Translations under genes and position numbers: made by a program
The notes under the pieces: generated by a model
What the model saw: the letters and a program-made list of their open reading frames with translations, nothing else
Databases searched by the model: none
What the model was told of the DNA's origin: nothing
Shown here: one piece after another, positions 49,722 through 60,416 of the stretch
How the letters are laid out: every line of letters begins with the position of its first letter
How positions within the stretch are numbered: position 1 is the first letter of the stretch
Assembly: GCF_937616625.2 (NCBI RefSeq)
Contig: NC_065572.1
Coordinates: 68,818,653-68,882,652, forward strand
Length of the DNA stretch: 64,000 bases
From: Mercurialis annua
Taxonomy: Eukaryota > Streptophyta > Magnoliopsida > Malpighiales > Euphorbiaceae
Direction: 5' to 3'

Positions 49722-50684
49722 TCAGTGTTTAAAGCACATGACGGTGCTCTCCATTCTATCAGTACCGAAAAGCACTAACCTGTCGTCATAAACATCAACG
49801 TATCCGAATGCATCCGTACCAGGAGGACACTCCAGTGCTGCTTCAAAGGACCTGTGGTGTATTCCGTGGGAATCAACTGAATGGCCACCTTTGTGATCAT
49901 GTCCAGAAAAGCAAACCTTCACGCAATTATACTGGTATATCACAGACATTACTTCTCCGTAATTCCAGAGAAGCGCTTCTCGATATGATGCACCAGGATC
50001 TAAAGGCAGATGGCAACCAACAATCACTTTCTGCTTTAACTTAGTTGCATCCTGAAGTATGCCATCCAGCCATTCTAATTGTTCTTCTCCAACAGCTCCA
50101 TTATACATAAGGAACCTCCGTTCCAGTCCAACAAGTCCCTCAGGGCTGTTCTTCTCTAAATTCGGGTTCTTCTTCTCGAGAAACTCTAATGCCTGTAACG
50201 TTTTGGGATGGCTTTCAGGCCATCCAATGGCACTGATATCATAGCCATCGAGAATAACAATTCTATAGTCTGGACTCGGTGAAAAATCGTAGTAAGCAAG
50301 ACCATTAGGATTTGAAATGTGCAACAATGGGAGCAATTTTTCACGGGGAAGGTTGTAGAGGCAGTGATTACCGATCATGTGATAGACTGGGCCATTGAAC
50401 TTCTTATATTCACCAGTTACTTTCTTAACAGCAGTTAGAGAATTATCTCGAGGGCATTTTCCGTCAACAATATCACCAAAGTCAATCACAAATTTAAGCT
50501 TCCCATGGCTGTTCCATTTCTCTACAGCCCTTTGTAGTATTTGAATGCTATGTCGATAAAATCGAGGGGTGCCATGGAATGAGTACCCGTCAGGAATATC
50601 AGCATATTGGACATCAGAAATAACTCCGAAGGAGAAAACCGGCTGCTTTGCTTGTCCACTTGCTAATATACTCGCAGACCCCAT
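49722..50684 (-). CDS. Manganese-dependent ADP-ribose/CDP-alcohol diphosphatase (ADPRM-like)
   Basis: An intronless 320-codon coding region for a calcineurin-like metallophosphoesterase. The dinuclear metal motifs are complete and in order: SDVQYAD (23-29), GDIVDGK (70-76), GNHCLYN (105-111), then VGCHLPLDPGA and near the end CFSGHDHKGGH. The spacing VISDVQYADIPDG and RFYRHS is characteristic of the ADPRM family, which hydrolyses ADP-ribose, CDP-choline and related diphosphates with Mn2+. No targeting signal is evident, so a cytosolic location is likely. The ATG is in a short N-terminal extension (MGSASILASGQAKQP) before conserved sequence. The leader probably contains an intron, since the first ATG is far from any CT-rich promoter-like DNA (about 51.4-51.6 kb), but this is inference. 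Confidence 0.95.
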   Translation of the reverse strand: MGSASILASGQAKQPVFSFGVISDVQYADIPDGYSFHGTPRFYRHSIQILQRAVEKWNSHGKLKFVIDFGDIVDGKCPRDNSLTAVKKVTGEYKKFNGPVYHMIGNHCLYNLPREKLLPLLHISNPNGLAYYDFSPSPDYRIVILDGYDISAIGWPESHPKTLQALEFLEKKNPNLEKNSPEGLVGLERRFLMYNGAVGEEQLEWLDGILQDATKLKQKVIVGCHLPLDPGASYREALLWNYGEVMSVIYQYNCVKVCFSGHDHKGGHSVDSHGIHHRSFEAALECPPGTDAFGYVDVYDDRLVLFGTDRMESTVMCFKH

Positions 50685-51900
50685 AGTGTAGCTAACATAT
50701 ATGTCTCAGTAATCAAACTGCATACAAATTTACTATCAGCCGAGTTATTATCATGCTACAAAATTAAAGCATACTAGCCAAGAGTTCAAAACAATGTTAA
50801 ATCATAGTCTCATAGTCAGAGCATAATCGAATCCTTGCCGGTTCGCTGAAATTTATCATTTTCCCAATCCATTTAAATGTTATTTAGCAATAAGTACTCA
50901 CCTATGTAGCAAGAATACGGGGAAACAGAACCCTTGGACATGCACACGGGGAAATAATGTTATTTAATTTAAGGTTTCCTATGTTAAAAATAGAGTTCTG
51001 TATCCGAAATGCCAAGTTCCCGACACGTTTTTGAAACAAAAATGCTGATTGAATGAGGTATCCGTGCTACTCAGACACTCACCCATTAACTCACACTAAT
51101 CTCTTTCAGAACAAATAACCACATTGAAGTTCCAGAAGTAATTATAAACCTTCAAGCAAGATTTAACAACTAATTAATTGTTATTTTGCACAAATATGAA
51201 CCGCTACCCTATTTCAATATTAAATTTTTCTTCGCTCAATTCTCATAGATTTCTAATTCGATTATTTCATCAAAACTGGGTAATTGTACCTTTACAAACA
51301 AAAAAACTGAGCAACTCTCAAATCAAACAAAATCCACAATTAGAATTTATATAAAATCTTGGTTTAAAAATTACCGAATAAGCAATATCTGTTGGAGTCA
51401 AATGTAACAGAGAACGTACAATTGATTCCTTTTTCCTTTTCTGAAGATAGCGATGCGAGACCTGAGGCAGTTCTGGTAAAATCGTTGCTGTGTGCTTCAC
51501 CCGATGACTGAGTTTAACAAGTTTCTCATTTTTATGATTTGACAAACTTTTTGGTCGATGGAATTGGTGGTTGAATTATTGATCCGACGATCCCACATGA
51601 AAGAATTATTTTGTAAACAAATGAATGAATTCCAAATGCAAATTGAGGATAATAATACCTTTTTTTAGAATTTATTTATAAAAATAATTTTTTAAAAAAT
51701 ATTTTTATTTGACCATTTAAATATTTTTACTCTTTATTTAAAAAAGACTGCATTTATAAAAACAAAAAAAAAAACTAAAATTACACTACTACCGGAATCT
51801 GGTCGCCAAAGTTTTTTGTCGATGGCGGTCATCGGATGGTATGCTCACACTGTTAACGAGTGGAGTACTGATTGGTTTTCGTTGACTATAAAATATTGGT
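50685..51900. other. Upstream region of the ADPRM-like gene
   Basis: Likely contains a spliced 5' leader and promoter. A 75-codon minus-strand ORF at 51318-51545 (Lys-rich) may be leader sequence or chance. No transposon or RNA gene was recognised here. Confidence 0.45.
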
Positions 51901-52264
51901 ATTTTTTTAGGTTAAATGTCGTAAAAAGGTCAAACTTTTTATAAAAATTTTACAAAAGTCCTGCCCTTTTAATTTTGTCGATTTTGGCCTAAACAGATTA
52001 TTTGGTTTCAATTGTGGCCAACTCTCAATTTGATTTAAATTTGCCTATGTGGCGCCTACGTGACATGCACATATATTGAAAGGTCATGACTTTTGTGAAA
52101 CCAAATAATCCATTTTTGTCCAGAATCGACAAAATTGAAAGGTCAGGACTTTTGTGAAACCAAGTAATCAGTTTTTGCCAAAATCGACAAAATTGAAAGT
52201 TCAGGACTTTTGTAAAACTTTTGTGAAAGGTTTGACCTTTTTACGATATTTGGCCATTTTCTTA
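51901..52264. mobile_element. Mutator-type MITE with near-perfect 9-bp target duplication
   Basis: ATTTTTTTA (51901-51909) and ATTTTCTTA (52256-52264) flank a 346-bp element. The left terminus GGTTAAATGTCGTAAAAAGG and inverted right terminus GGCCAAATATCGTAAAAAGG continue as inverted copies through TTTTACAAAAGTCCTG and AATTTTGTCGATTTTGG. Inner units of CGACAAAATTGAAAGGTCAG are tandemly repeated on the right arm. No coding capacity. Confidence 0.85.
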
Positions 52265-53619
52265 TAGGTGTATGTATCTTAAGAGTTTTTTTATTGGTTT
52301 TTTGTGTATTTTCAGTGTTTTTATAAATATCGTTTACGAGTCTTTTGATAAATTATTTTCCGTGCTAGATTTTTGTAATTTTTTCGAATAATTATGCAGA
52401 AATTCTATTATATATATTTATTATTGAATAATTAAATAAAATATTAATAAAAAAATTCAGAATTAATAAATTTTAGCTGATAGGGCTACCACAGTTCCAT
52501 GTAATAACATAACTTAATTTTTGAATTAATTGTAAACAAATTTAATTGATATTTTATATAAAAATTTTATATAAAAAAAATTCATACAGCTCTCCGCTAA
52601 AATCATCAAACCTTGAACAGAGATAAATTTATAAAATAAAATTGATGATGAATGAAATTATTAATTTTAAAATGATGTGATGGAATTATAATTTTATATA
52701 AACATCATGAATTTATTTACAATTAACTTTTGATTTTATATAAATTGACTTATTACTTTTAAATGATTTTACTTGTAAGTCAAATTACGTTTTATGTATC
52801 AATCAGATATAGTTCAGTTACGTAAAATAAAATTATAATTATAGCATAATTAGTATCATTTAAAAAATTGAATTGAAATTTAGTTTTCGAGATTTAAATT
52901 TGATGTTTTTTTTGTTATTTCTCTATTATACTCGTTGTGGTTTAAGTATCCATTAGTTGAGCTGTTTGAGCATACAAATCACTAAATTGCACATAAATTA
53001 TCGCGATTGAAGACTGTAAATATGAATTTTTATTATATTTTAATTTTTTTATGTATATTCTTTTTATATAGTAATATTTAATCAAGTTGTGCTTTAAAAT
53101 GTTTGTTACTATTTTTTAACAAATCATAGCTAAATTAGCATTTTGATGAAGAGGGTATTGAGTGAGGTTTGTGGCTAAATCCTCACTCCTCCCTTTCTCT
53201 TACCATCAACCATGCAGAGTGATAAAACTTTGAAACTGATGGCAATTCATAAAAAACATAAGCCTACACACAAAAGTTCATGAGCAAGAACCACATTTTT
53301 TATTATATATTTGGAATTGATAAAGATGAACAATGGAGCTCAAAGAGAAAACCATGAAGAGCCCTTTATCATGCACTTACAACAGCACAAGAATCTGACA
53401 TTACTTTAGATTCTGATGCCTGTTTTTATTATCACAAAAAAAAAGGCTAAATACAATATTGATATCAAACTATACTAAACACCAACTACATATTGAAGAA
53501 ACCTCACTTCTAAAATGTAAGATGATGCTGCTATGAAAAATCTTCATTTCAAGGAGAAAATTAAGAATCCTCTACTCGTATATTAACTTCGCTTCAACTT
53601 CTAAGAAGCGGCTTTTCAT
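52265..53619. other. AT-rich DNA and 3' end of quinolinate synthase copy 1
   Basis: From about 53220 the sequence is homologous to the region downstream of the second copy (from about 60010), so the duplication includes roughly 400 bp of 3' flank. The rest shows nothing recognisable. Confidence 0.6.
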
Positions 53620-56600
53620 TCAGGCCTTGCCATATAGGCTTCCCGTTTGAACTTGATCGACCAGCTTCTCTGGCAGTTCTTTTGTAGTCTGCAGATGGAA
53701 TATAAAGAGTCAGCCTTAGATCTCAAAATCCGCCATATTAGAACATTGATTTAAAGATTCCTAAATGCTTACCTGGAAATGTCTCATATGCAGAATAGGT
53801 TCGCATCCGACTTCAGCAATTGATTTCCCACTTCGAGTTGGCTGCTTATATCTATCAGCTTTGTAGGCGGCAAGGGTATTTTTCTCATCAGGCAGGTTAT
53901 GGCAAACTTTTAGAAGCGCGTGGAGAGAATTCATCTGGTGAAAGACAGCCATGTCAAGTTAGAATTGAATATTAGGAGTCTTCCTTTAGCTTGGTTAATC
54001 GAAAAGTTATGATCGAAATTTTAAAAATTATGACAAATTTGATTAATTTAGGGTGAAAGTGTACTAAGTAGAACATTGCTAACCTTCATATATGGACATG
54101 AAGCACATCCTCCATGAATAGAACATCCCTCCCCACTTGCTACTCCCGGTACGACAGGTAACACAAACTCCCCAGCCTTTGCTGGGGATGAATTACTTGT
54201 CATTGCTTCTGATGACACCGGGAAGACAATTTCAACATTAACTTTTGGTCCCCCGGAAGACTTTGCAGAACTGAATAAATCCCGAACTGCTGCGACAATT
54301 GCAGTGATCATTCCTGATTCCGTTCCTAAGACAAACTGGAGATGATCATCGACATTTCTATCGAGAGCTTCTTGAACTCTCTCTTTTATGAAATCTAATA
54401 TGTTTGAAGTAGAACCAACAACACCCATTCCTCTTTTCTTTGCATCCATGGCCAAGGAAAACATTTCTCCAGGGACCTCAAGATGAGCAGTTAGGAAAGC
54501 ATCACAATGCATCTCATTTATCTTCTCCACAACTTCATGTCCAAAAAGATGATGAACACTACACATTCCGTCCTGATACAAAATTCCCATGTTAGTTTTT
54601 TAGAGAGAAGAAAGAACGTTAGGAAATTAACCCGAAGAAAATAAAGACAAAGAAGTTCCATTAACTTCACTCAACCTTATATTATGGTAAACGAATGAGG
54701 TATTAAAAAACTGTAAGCTTGCAGTACACTTGTCAAGCAACAACCTAAGGATGACACTTTTCCAGCATAATGCAATTACATATGTGGTAAAAGATTTATA
54801 TCTACCTAAAGTTCACTCAAAATCCTAAAATTTGTGTATGTGTTCGAAAACCAGATAGATCTTTAGGCTTCATCCTGATCCAATTTACTAAGATATGAAG
54901 AATTGATTTGACAAATAGTCGTACTAACTCCAAAAGCCTCTTGAAACTATAAGAATCAGGCACCACAAAGTGATGTAGAATTAAAAAATTCCCTCCAACT
55001 TTCTCTTCTAATTCTGGAATCTCATAGCATTACAAAAGAATTGCAAATTAAACCCTCAAAGTGCTGAGCAAAATACTTCAGAAATTTGAACAAATGATGG
55101 CGAAATGTTGGTTAGTGACTGACAATCGCAAAGCTGCTTATGTACTAAAAACAGTCCATCTTGTCCTATCTGTTTAAACTAGTATACTGAAAACAGTTAT
55201 GGTACAAAAATGCATATAACCAAAAATGCATATAACCAAAAATGCATATAACCAAAAGTAAGATCCCAAACACTTTAATGCTGCTGAGAATCAAAAAGAG
55301 AGATCACCTGATAATAATGCAGGCGAGGTAGCAGTGACTTGATGGAGTCTCTATTATGATCTGGATGCACCTCAGCAATTTCATCATCAGTCATCAATGT
55401 CATTTGTTGAAACAATTTTGCAATATTAGCACCCATGTAAGAATCAGGCCCATACCACACATTCAAATCTGGAACTTGAGAAAAGGCCTGTAGATGAAGA
55501 TAAAGAGGGAAAGGGGAAACCTGTGATTAGAAGCTCTAACATCACCACAATATGCACAAAATTATATACAAAGATCATGATAAACTGACCTGCAAGATAG
55601 TCTGCACAACATTAGAAGAAGTACAAGTGACTGTAGGCACAATCTCATGAGCAAAAGCTTTGGTCTCAAGTGATGTATTAATATAGACGACGTGCAAAGA
55701 ATTTGGCGTCTCAGAAGCTACTTCAAGATAATTCATGTAATCAATGCTAGATGCAGCATCTGCCAAAGAACAACCAATCCGTTCATCCGACATCCTATAA
55801 ACAGTAACCTGATGCCACAATGAGGAGAAAACGAGAGTTAAGAATTGCTTTATCAAACAATCAACATCAAATTCAACAAATGAATAGGAAGAACGGTATG
55901 TATACCTCTCCGTATCCAGCCTGATCAAGAATTGCCCTGACATTCTCAGACATAAAATCAACACCCAAAACTGCAATGTATTTGCATCCAGATTGAGCCA
56001 TCTTCACAGCCTTATCAGCCATAACCAATGAATCAGAAATCTGAATATGAGGCCACTGCTTTGAAGCAGCAGTTAGAACTCCTTGAACTTCTGGGTCCAT
56101 ATAAAAATGAGCCACAACACCAATATTCTTTTCCTTTAAAGTGTCAACAAGTTCTTGAACCCTCGACTCATCCGGCGACAAAAATTTCGCCTATTAAACA
56201 AAAAGCAACAATCAAAACTCCATCAATATAACACTATAAAGAAACAGCATTAAGAATTTAAAAAATTCTCTAACTTAATCACACAAACCTGAGCTTCTGC
56301 ATAAGTTCCTTTAGCTTGAATACCCTCAGAATTGATAATCAAAGAAGGGAATGAATCATCAAAATCCTTTCTTCCTTCTCTTTGAGCTACCAATTTCTTG
56401 GTCCTCTTTTGCATGCTGACCAACACATTATGCCACGTATTCACTCTAGACCTCTCCCCACCAGGCAGTCCAACATTCAAAGCTGATAGATCCTCTGTAG
56501 TAACACTCAGAACTTCCTCAGGAGCAGCTCCATTCAGCAAAGATATCAAACAAGCACAGAACCCTTTAGTAACATCAGAGTCACTATCAGCTAAAAATGT

Positions 56601-57044
56601 CATTCTTCCATTGTTATCCAACTGGGCATCAAGCCAAACACGAGAAGTACAACCCATGACCCTGTTAGAATCAACCCGAGACGAGTCCGGGAAAACAGGG
56701 ATAGTAGAGGCATAGTCAAGCACACGTTTCAAACGGTCAACTGGCTCAGGAAAAGATTGGAACTCAGTGATCAAACTCTGAAGCTTAACAGCCACTAGCG
56801 CGGTGGTGGATGTTGAACTAGAGGGAGAAGTGACAGCAGAGCAAGCTAAGTTAGGCTTGGAATCATTACTGTTAGAGTTATTGGAGCGGAGAGTGCTGCA
56901 CTTGATTGACTTAAATGAAAATGAAGGGTATTTGATGGTCTTGCATGGGAAAAGATTGCGTGTGGGAGAAGGGTTTTGCGAGGGAGAGAAAAGAGAAGAT
57001 GAAGAAGAAGATAATTTGAGAGAAAGAGTTGCAGAGGACTCCAT
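53620..57044 (-). CDS. QS: Quinolinate synthase, chloroplastic (SufE-NadA fusion), copy 1, complete
   Basis: Seven exons: 57044-56289, 56190-55906, 55808-55590, 55487-55308, 54572-54084, 53934-53773, 53688-53620; all introns are phase 0 and the product is 719 residues, as expected for plant QS. The Ser-rich N-terminus is a plastid transit peptide. A SufE domain (about 85-230) has its sulfur-accepting Cys132 in MGCTSRVWLD. The NadA domain (about 270-719) shows GVVAHFYMDPEVQG, YIAVLGVDFMSENVRAILDQ, TCTSSNVVQTIL, VWYGPDSYMGANIAK, HEVVEKINEMHCDAFLTAHL, EVPGEMF, FVLGTESGMITAIV and the Cys-rich GCSIHGGCASCPYMK (Cys630, 636, 639) for the 4Fe-4S cluster. The enzyme condenses iminoaspartate with dihydroxyacetone phosphate to quinolinate in de novo NAD synthesis; the SufE part supports cluster assembly. 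The upstream ATG at 57179 is rejected because a TATA box lies between. Confidence 0.97.
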
Positions 57045-57137
57045 TGGAGAGTTGGTATGAAGGTGTTTGTTAAAATGCGTGAATGAGAATGAAGTAGGAG
57101 ATGAGGTGTGGTTGACATGAATGGGTGGAGATGTGGG

Positions 57138-57145
57138 TTTATATA
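57138..57145 (-). promoter_or_regulatory. TATA box of quinolinate synthase copy 1
   Basis: TATATAAA on the minus strand, 94 bp upstream of the ATG at 57044. It fixes the transcription start to roughly 57110 and argues against initiation at the in-frame ATG at 57179. Confidence 0.6.
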
Positions 57146-58585
57146 TGAATTGGAGAAAATGTGAAATGATTGGCAACAATTTTTAAATGGGGAAAAATTA
57201 AAGAGAGTTAGTTAAGAACAGAAACAGATCAAGTGAAGTTGGCGCCACTGGAATCACTAATTAATTTAAGAAATTTTATTTGTATTGGCCATGTGTTTTT
57301 TTCTTTTGTAAAACGTAAGTACTATTTAAATTTCTACAATTGACCGCTTCTTAGTATTGAATCCACAAACTTTTATTGAGCTTTTATATTTTTAATTTTA
57401 TAGATATTAAATAACTCCATCATGTAAATAAAATACATGTATTTCATATGTCGTTTGTATGCCTGGAATAAATCTTTATTTATTTTAATTTTAATTTTAT
57501 TATAATATAATTTTTTATTTTAATTTTATTGTAATATACTCTCAGATCATCTACATATACTGAAATTCACACTTTTGTCGTTTTTATTTAAAAATTAAAC
57601 AATATAGTTTTTTATTTTTATTTTTGTTAACAATTTAGTTCTATTGTTTATTTTTAGTATTAGTCAACTAAATTAAAGAATTTTATTAAAAAAATTAATT
57701 TGGTCTTTAAACTTATTTCTGACAGAAATATAAATAAAATTTATATTTTTAAGGACCGAATTGTAATACAAGATAAATGCTAGGATCCAAAAATACATTA
57801 TACCTATTTTTCTTTCTTTTGTAGTGTAAATAATCTCACCGGCTTTGGCTTCACAAATCACAGCTATGACAGAAGGTGTGATTTCTCCGGCTGCTTCGCC
57901 GCACGGAATGTTCTTTCCGGAACAATAGTAAGAAAATATTACTATAGCACTAAAAAGTTATAAAGGCTTTTAATTCACTTCAACCAAATTAACTTCATTC
58001 ATTATTGATCAATTTGATTAATTAAAGATCCACTTAATTATAATTATCTTCAGATAATAATAAAATATTTTCTCACATTTTTATTTCTTTGAGGAAATTT
58101 CTCACTTAAATCACGTGTTTATGAAAAAAGAAGAAGGAAATTTTGGTGTGCTGGATCTATAGCACACCGACATTTGAACAACTGACAATTATTTTTAATA
58201 TTCTTAATAACATATGGTATTTGAACAGCCAACCTCGTGAACTATATCTTTATGAAAAAAGTTCATTTTACTCCTCAAATCTAGTATAAATAATCAATTA
58301 TAATTAAATTTGTACTTTAGATAAAATCATTTTTAAAGTTGACATATAGATCTCATTTTATTCCCTCGGGCCACAGTTGAGGTGATGGAAAATTACTGAA
58401 ACGTAGGACGTGTTTGATTCAACTGTTTTTTATAACTAGTAGCTGTTGGTATTGTAAAAATTGATATGGAGAACGATTATAAATTAGAAATTTAGGGCTG
58501 ATGGGAATAAACAAGAAAAACAAATTTAATTCTATTTGCTTTTTTGTACCAAATTTAAAAAATAAAATGAACATTTGATGTATCA
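57146..58585. other. Promoter-distal intergenic region with a GC-rich island
   Basis: AT-rich except for 57835-57930, which is GC-richer and open on the minus strand for about 35 codons (including CGEAAGEITPSVIAVICEAK); the family is unknown. A hairpin GGTGTGCT-loop-AGCACACC lies at about 58144-58167. Confidence 0.4.
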
Positions 58586-58729
58586 TATGAAAAATTGTTG
58601 TTTTTTTTTTTATATATATAATTGGAGAGGGGAGTATTTGTGGGTGGAATTAAACTCACAACTAAGCAATTTGCTACCGAGGGCTTATACCATTTGAGCT
58701 ACAACTTATTGGTATGAAAAATTGTTGTT
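58586..58729 (-). mobile_element. tRNA-derived SINE with 17-bp target duplication
   Basis: TATGAAAAATTGTTGTT at 58586-58602 and 58713-58729 flanks a roughly 110-bp element. On the minus strand the A-box reads TTGTAGCTCAAATGGTATAA, the B-box GTGAGTTTAATTCC, and the 3' end CCCCTCTCCAATTATATATA. The perfect long duplication indicates a young insertion. Confidence 0.88.
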
Positions 58730-59218
58730 ATTTCAGCTATTAAAACCTTCTCATTATTTCTCAAAAAAAAAACCTTCTCATTATATTGATTATGTTCAAT
58801 GAAATTAGACAAAATTTAAGTGTACAAGAACTAAATTAAATTAATGTTTTTATTATTATATTTTAAATTTATGTATATAAATATTCTCAATAACATTACT
58901 CGTATATTTTAAAGACATCAATTGCTTTTTAAATTAACAATATATCTTGAAAAAATAAACTTAATTTTAGTATTATAATTGAATATAGTGATTATCAAAT
59001 ATCAATGACTATTAAAAATAAAATAAAAACAGTTAAAATTAATAAAAATCAATTTAAGTTTTCAATTTAACTATTTAAATTAAAATAGTAAATTTATCTA
59101 TATTTTAGAATATCTAAAATCACAATTTTATCTATCTTTATGAGATTAACATAATGTTATGGATTTTTATTATTTTTTATTTTTTTACTAATACTTTTAT
59201 TTAATATAATAAGTCCTT

Positions 59219-59331
59219 ATTTCCTTACTTTTTTTATAATTGGGGAGAGGGAGCGTTTGTGTGACGAATTGAACTCACGACCTTAATAGTTTGTTGTCCA
59301 ACGCATTCAACTCGTTGGCATTTCCTTACTT
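59219..59331 (-). mobile_element. tRNA-derived SINE, 12-bp target duplication, partly duplicated
   Basis: ATTTCCTTACTT lies at 59219-59230 and 59320-59331. On the minus strand the element has GTCGTGAGTTCAATTCGTC (B-box) and GCTCCCTCTCCCCAATTATA (3' end), the same family as 58.6 kb. Its 5' half and flank are copied again in the following tandem repeat. Confidence 0.75.
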
Positions 59332-59509
59332 ATTTCAATAAAAAATGATATATTATATTAATTTTTTTTTGTATTTATGAGAAATAAAAAATAAAAATAG
59401 TTTGTTGTCCATCGCATTCAACTCGTTGGCATTTCCTTACTTATTTCAATAAAAAAATGTTATATTATATTAAAGTTAATTTTGTATTTATGAGAAATAA
59501 AAAATAAAA
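59287..59509. repeat. Tandem duplication of about 111 bp
   Basis: The segment starting TAGTTTGTTGTCCAACGCAT at 59287 recurs at 59398 (TAGTTTGTTGTCCATCGCAT) and both copies run to GAGAAATAAAAAATAAAA. The duplicated unit joins the 5' half of the SINE to its downstream flank, so it arose after the SINE insertion. Confidence 0.9.
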
Positions 59510-60416
59510 CAAGTTACCTATATTAAATTTTATGTGAAGTTAACTTTCCGAAAAATATATTTTTCGAAAAATTAAGTTTCAAAAAAGTTAAGTTTCGAAG
59601 AGTTAAGTTTCAAAAATATTCTAAAACGAATTAAGCAAGTTAAATCGTTGAGTAAAGTTTTTGCTACATTCTCATTCCTCCCTTTCTCCGGCTTTCTCTC
59701 AAATTTGATTCAAATCATATAAAATTATTTTATAAAATTTTAAATACATCAACTGAATACAAACAAGCCGTTCCGTATGATTTTTTCTGTTTGATTTGTA
59801 TCAAAATTGAACTAATTTTTTTTAACATCAAATCTAAATCAAACCAAAAAATCAAACTTTTAAATAAATCTAAATTGAGTTTAATCAAATTTATCGGTTA
59901 AATTTGTTTGATTAGTAGATTGTTCGGTTTTGCACACCCTAGTCGTCATGGCTATGTAAAGTTTGCTTTCATGTAAATATGGGAATTCATCAAATAGTGA
60001 ACTGTGCTTAGTGATTAGAATTTGAAATTGATGGCAATTAACAAATAACATAAGCATGTACTGTACACACAAAAGTTCGTGAACAAACACCATTTTATTT
60101 TCATTATATATTTGATGAAGAGCTCAAAGAGGAAACCATGAAGAACCATTATGATGCACTTACAGCAGCACAAGAATCTGTCAGAAATTTGGATTCTTGT
60201 GCCTGTTTTATTATCATAGAAAAAGGGTACAAAAATAGTAATACCAAACTATACTAAATACCAAGTACATATAGGTAAAACCTCACTTCTATAATGCAAG
60301 AGAATGCTGACATGAAAAATCTTCATTCCAAGGAGAAAACTAAGAACCATTTTCATGTCTGCTCTAGCCAGCCATACATTAGCTTCACTTCAACTTCTAC
60401 GAGGCGGCTTTTTCAT
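59510..60416. other. 3' flank of quinolinate synthase copy 2
   Basis: From about 60010 to 60416 this matches the 3' flank of copy 1. Before that, AT-rich DNA includes a short relic with GATTGTTCGGTTTTGCACAC near 59915. No other gene is seen. Confidence 0.55.

Noticed and set aside
57044..57179. ATG at 57179 as start of quinolinate synthase copy 1
   Set aside because: A TATA box lies downstream of it and the extra residues do not resemble a transit-peptide start; copy 2 also aligns only from about the 57044 start onwards as far as can be seen.
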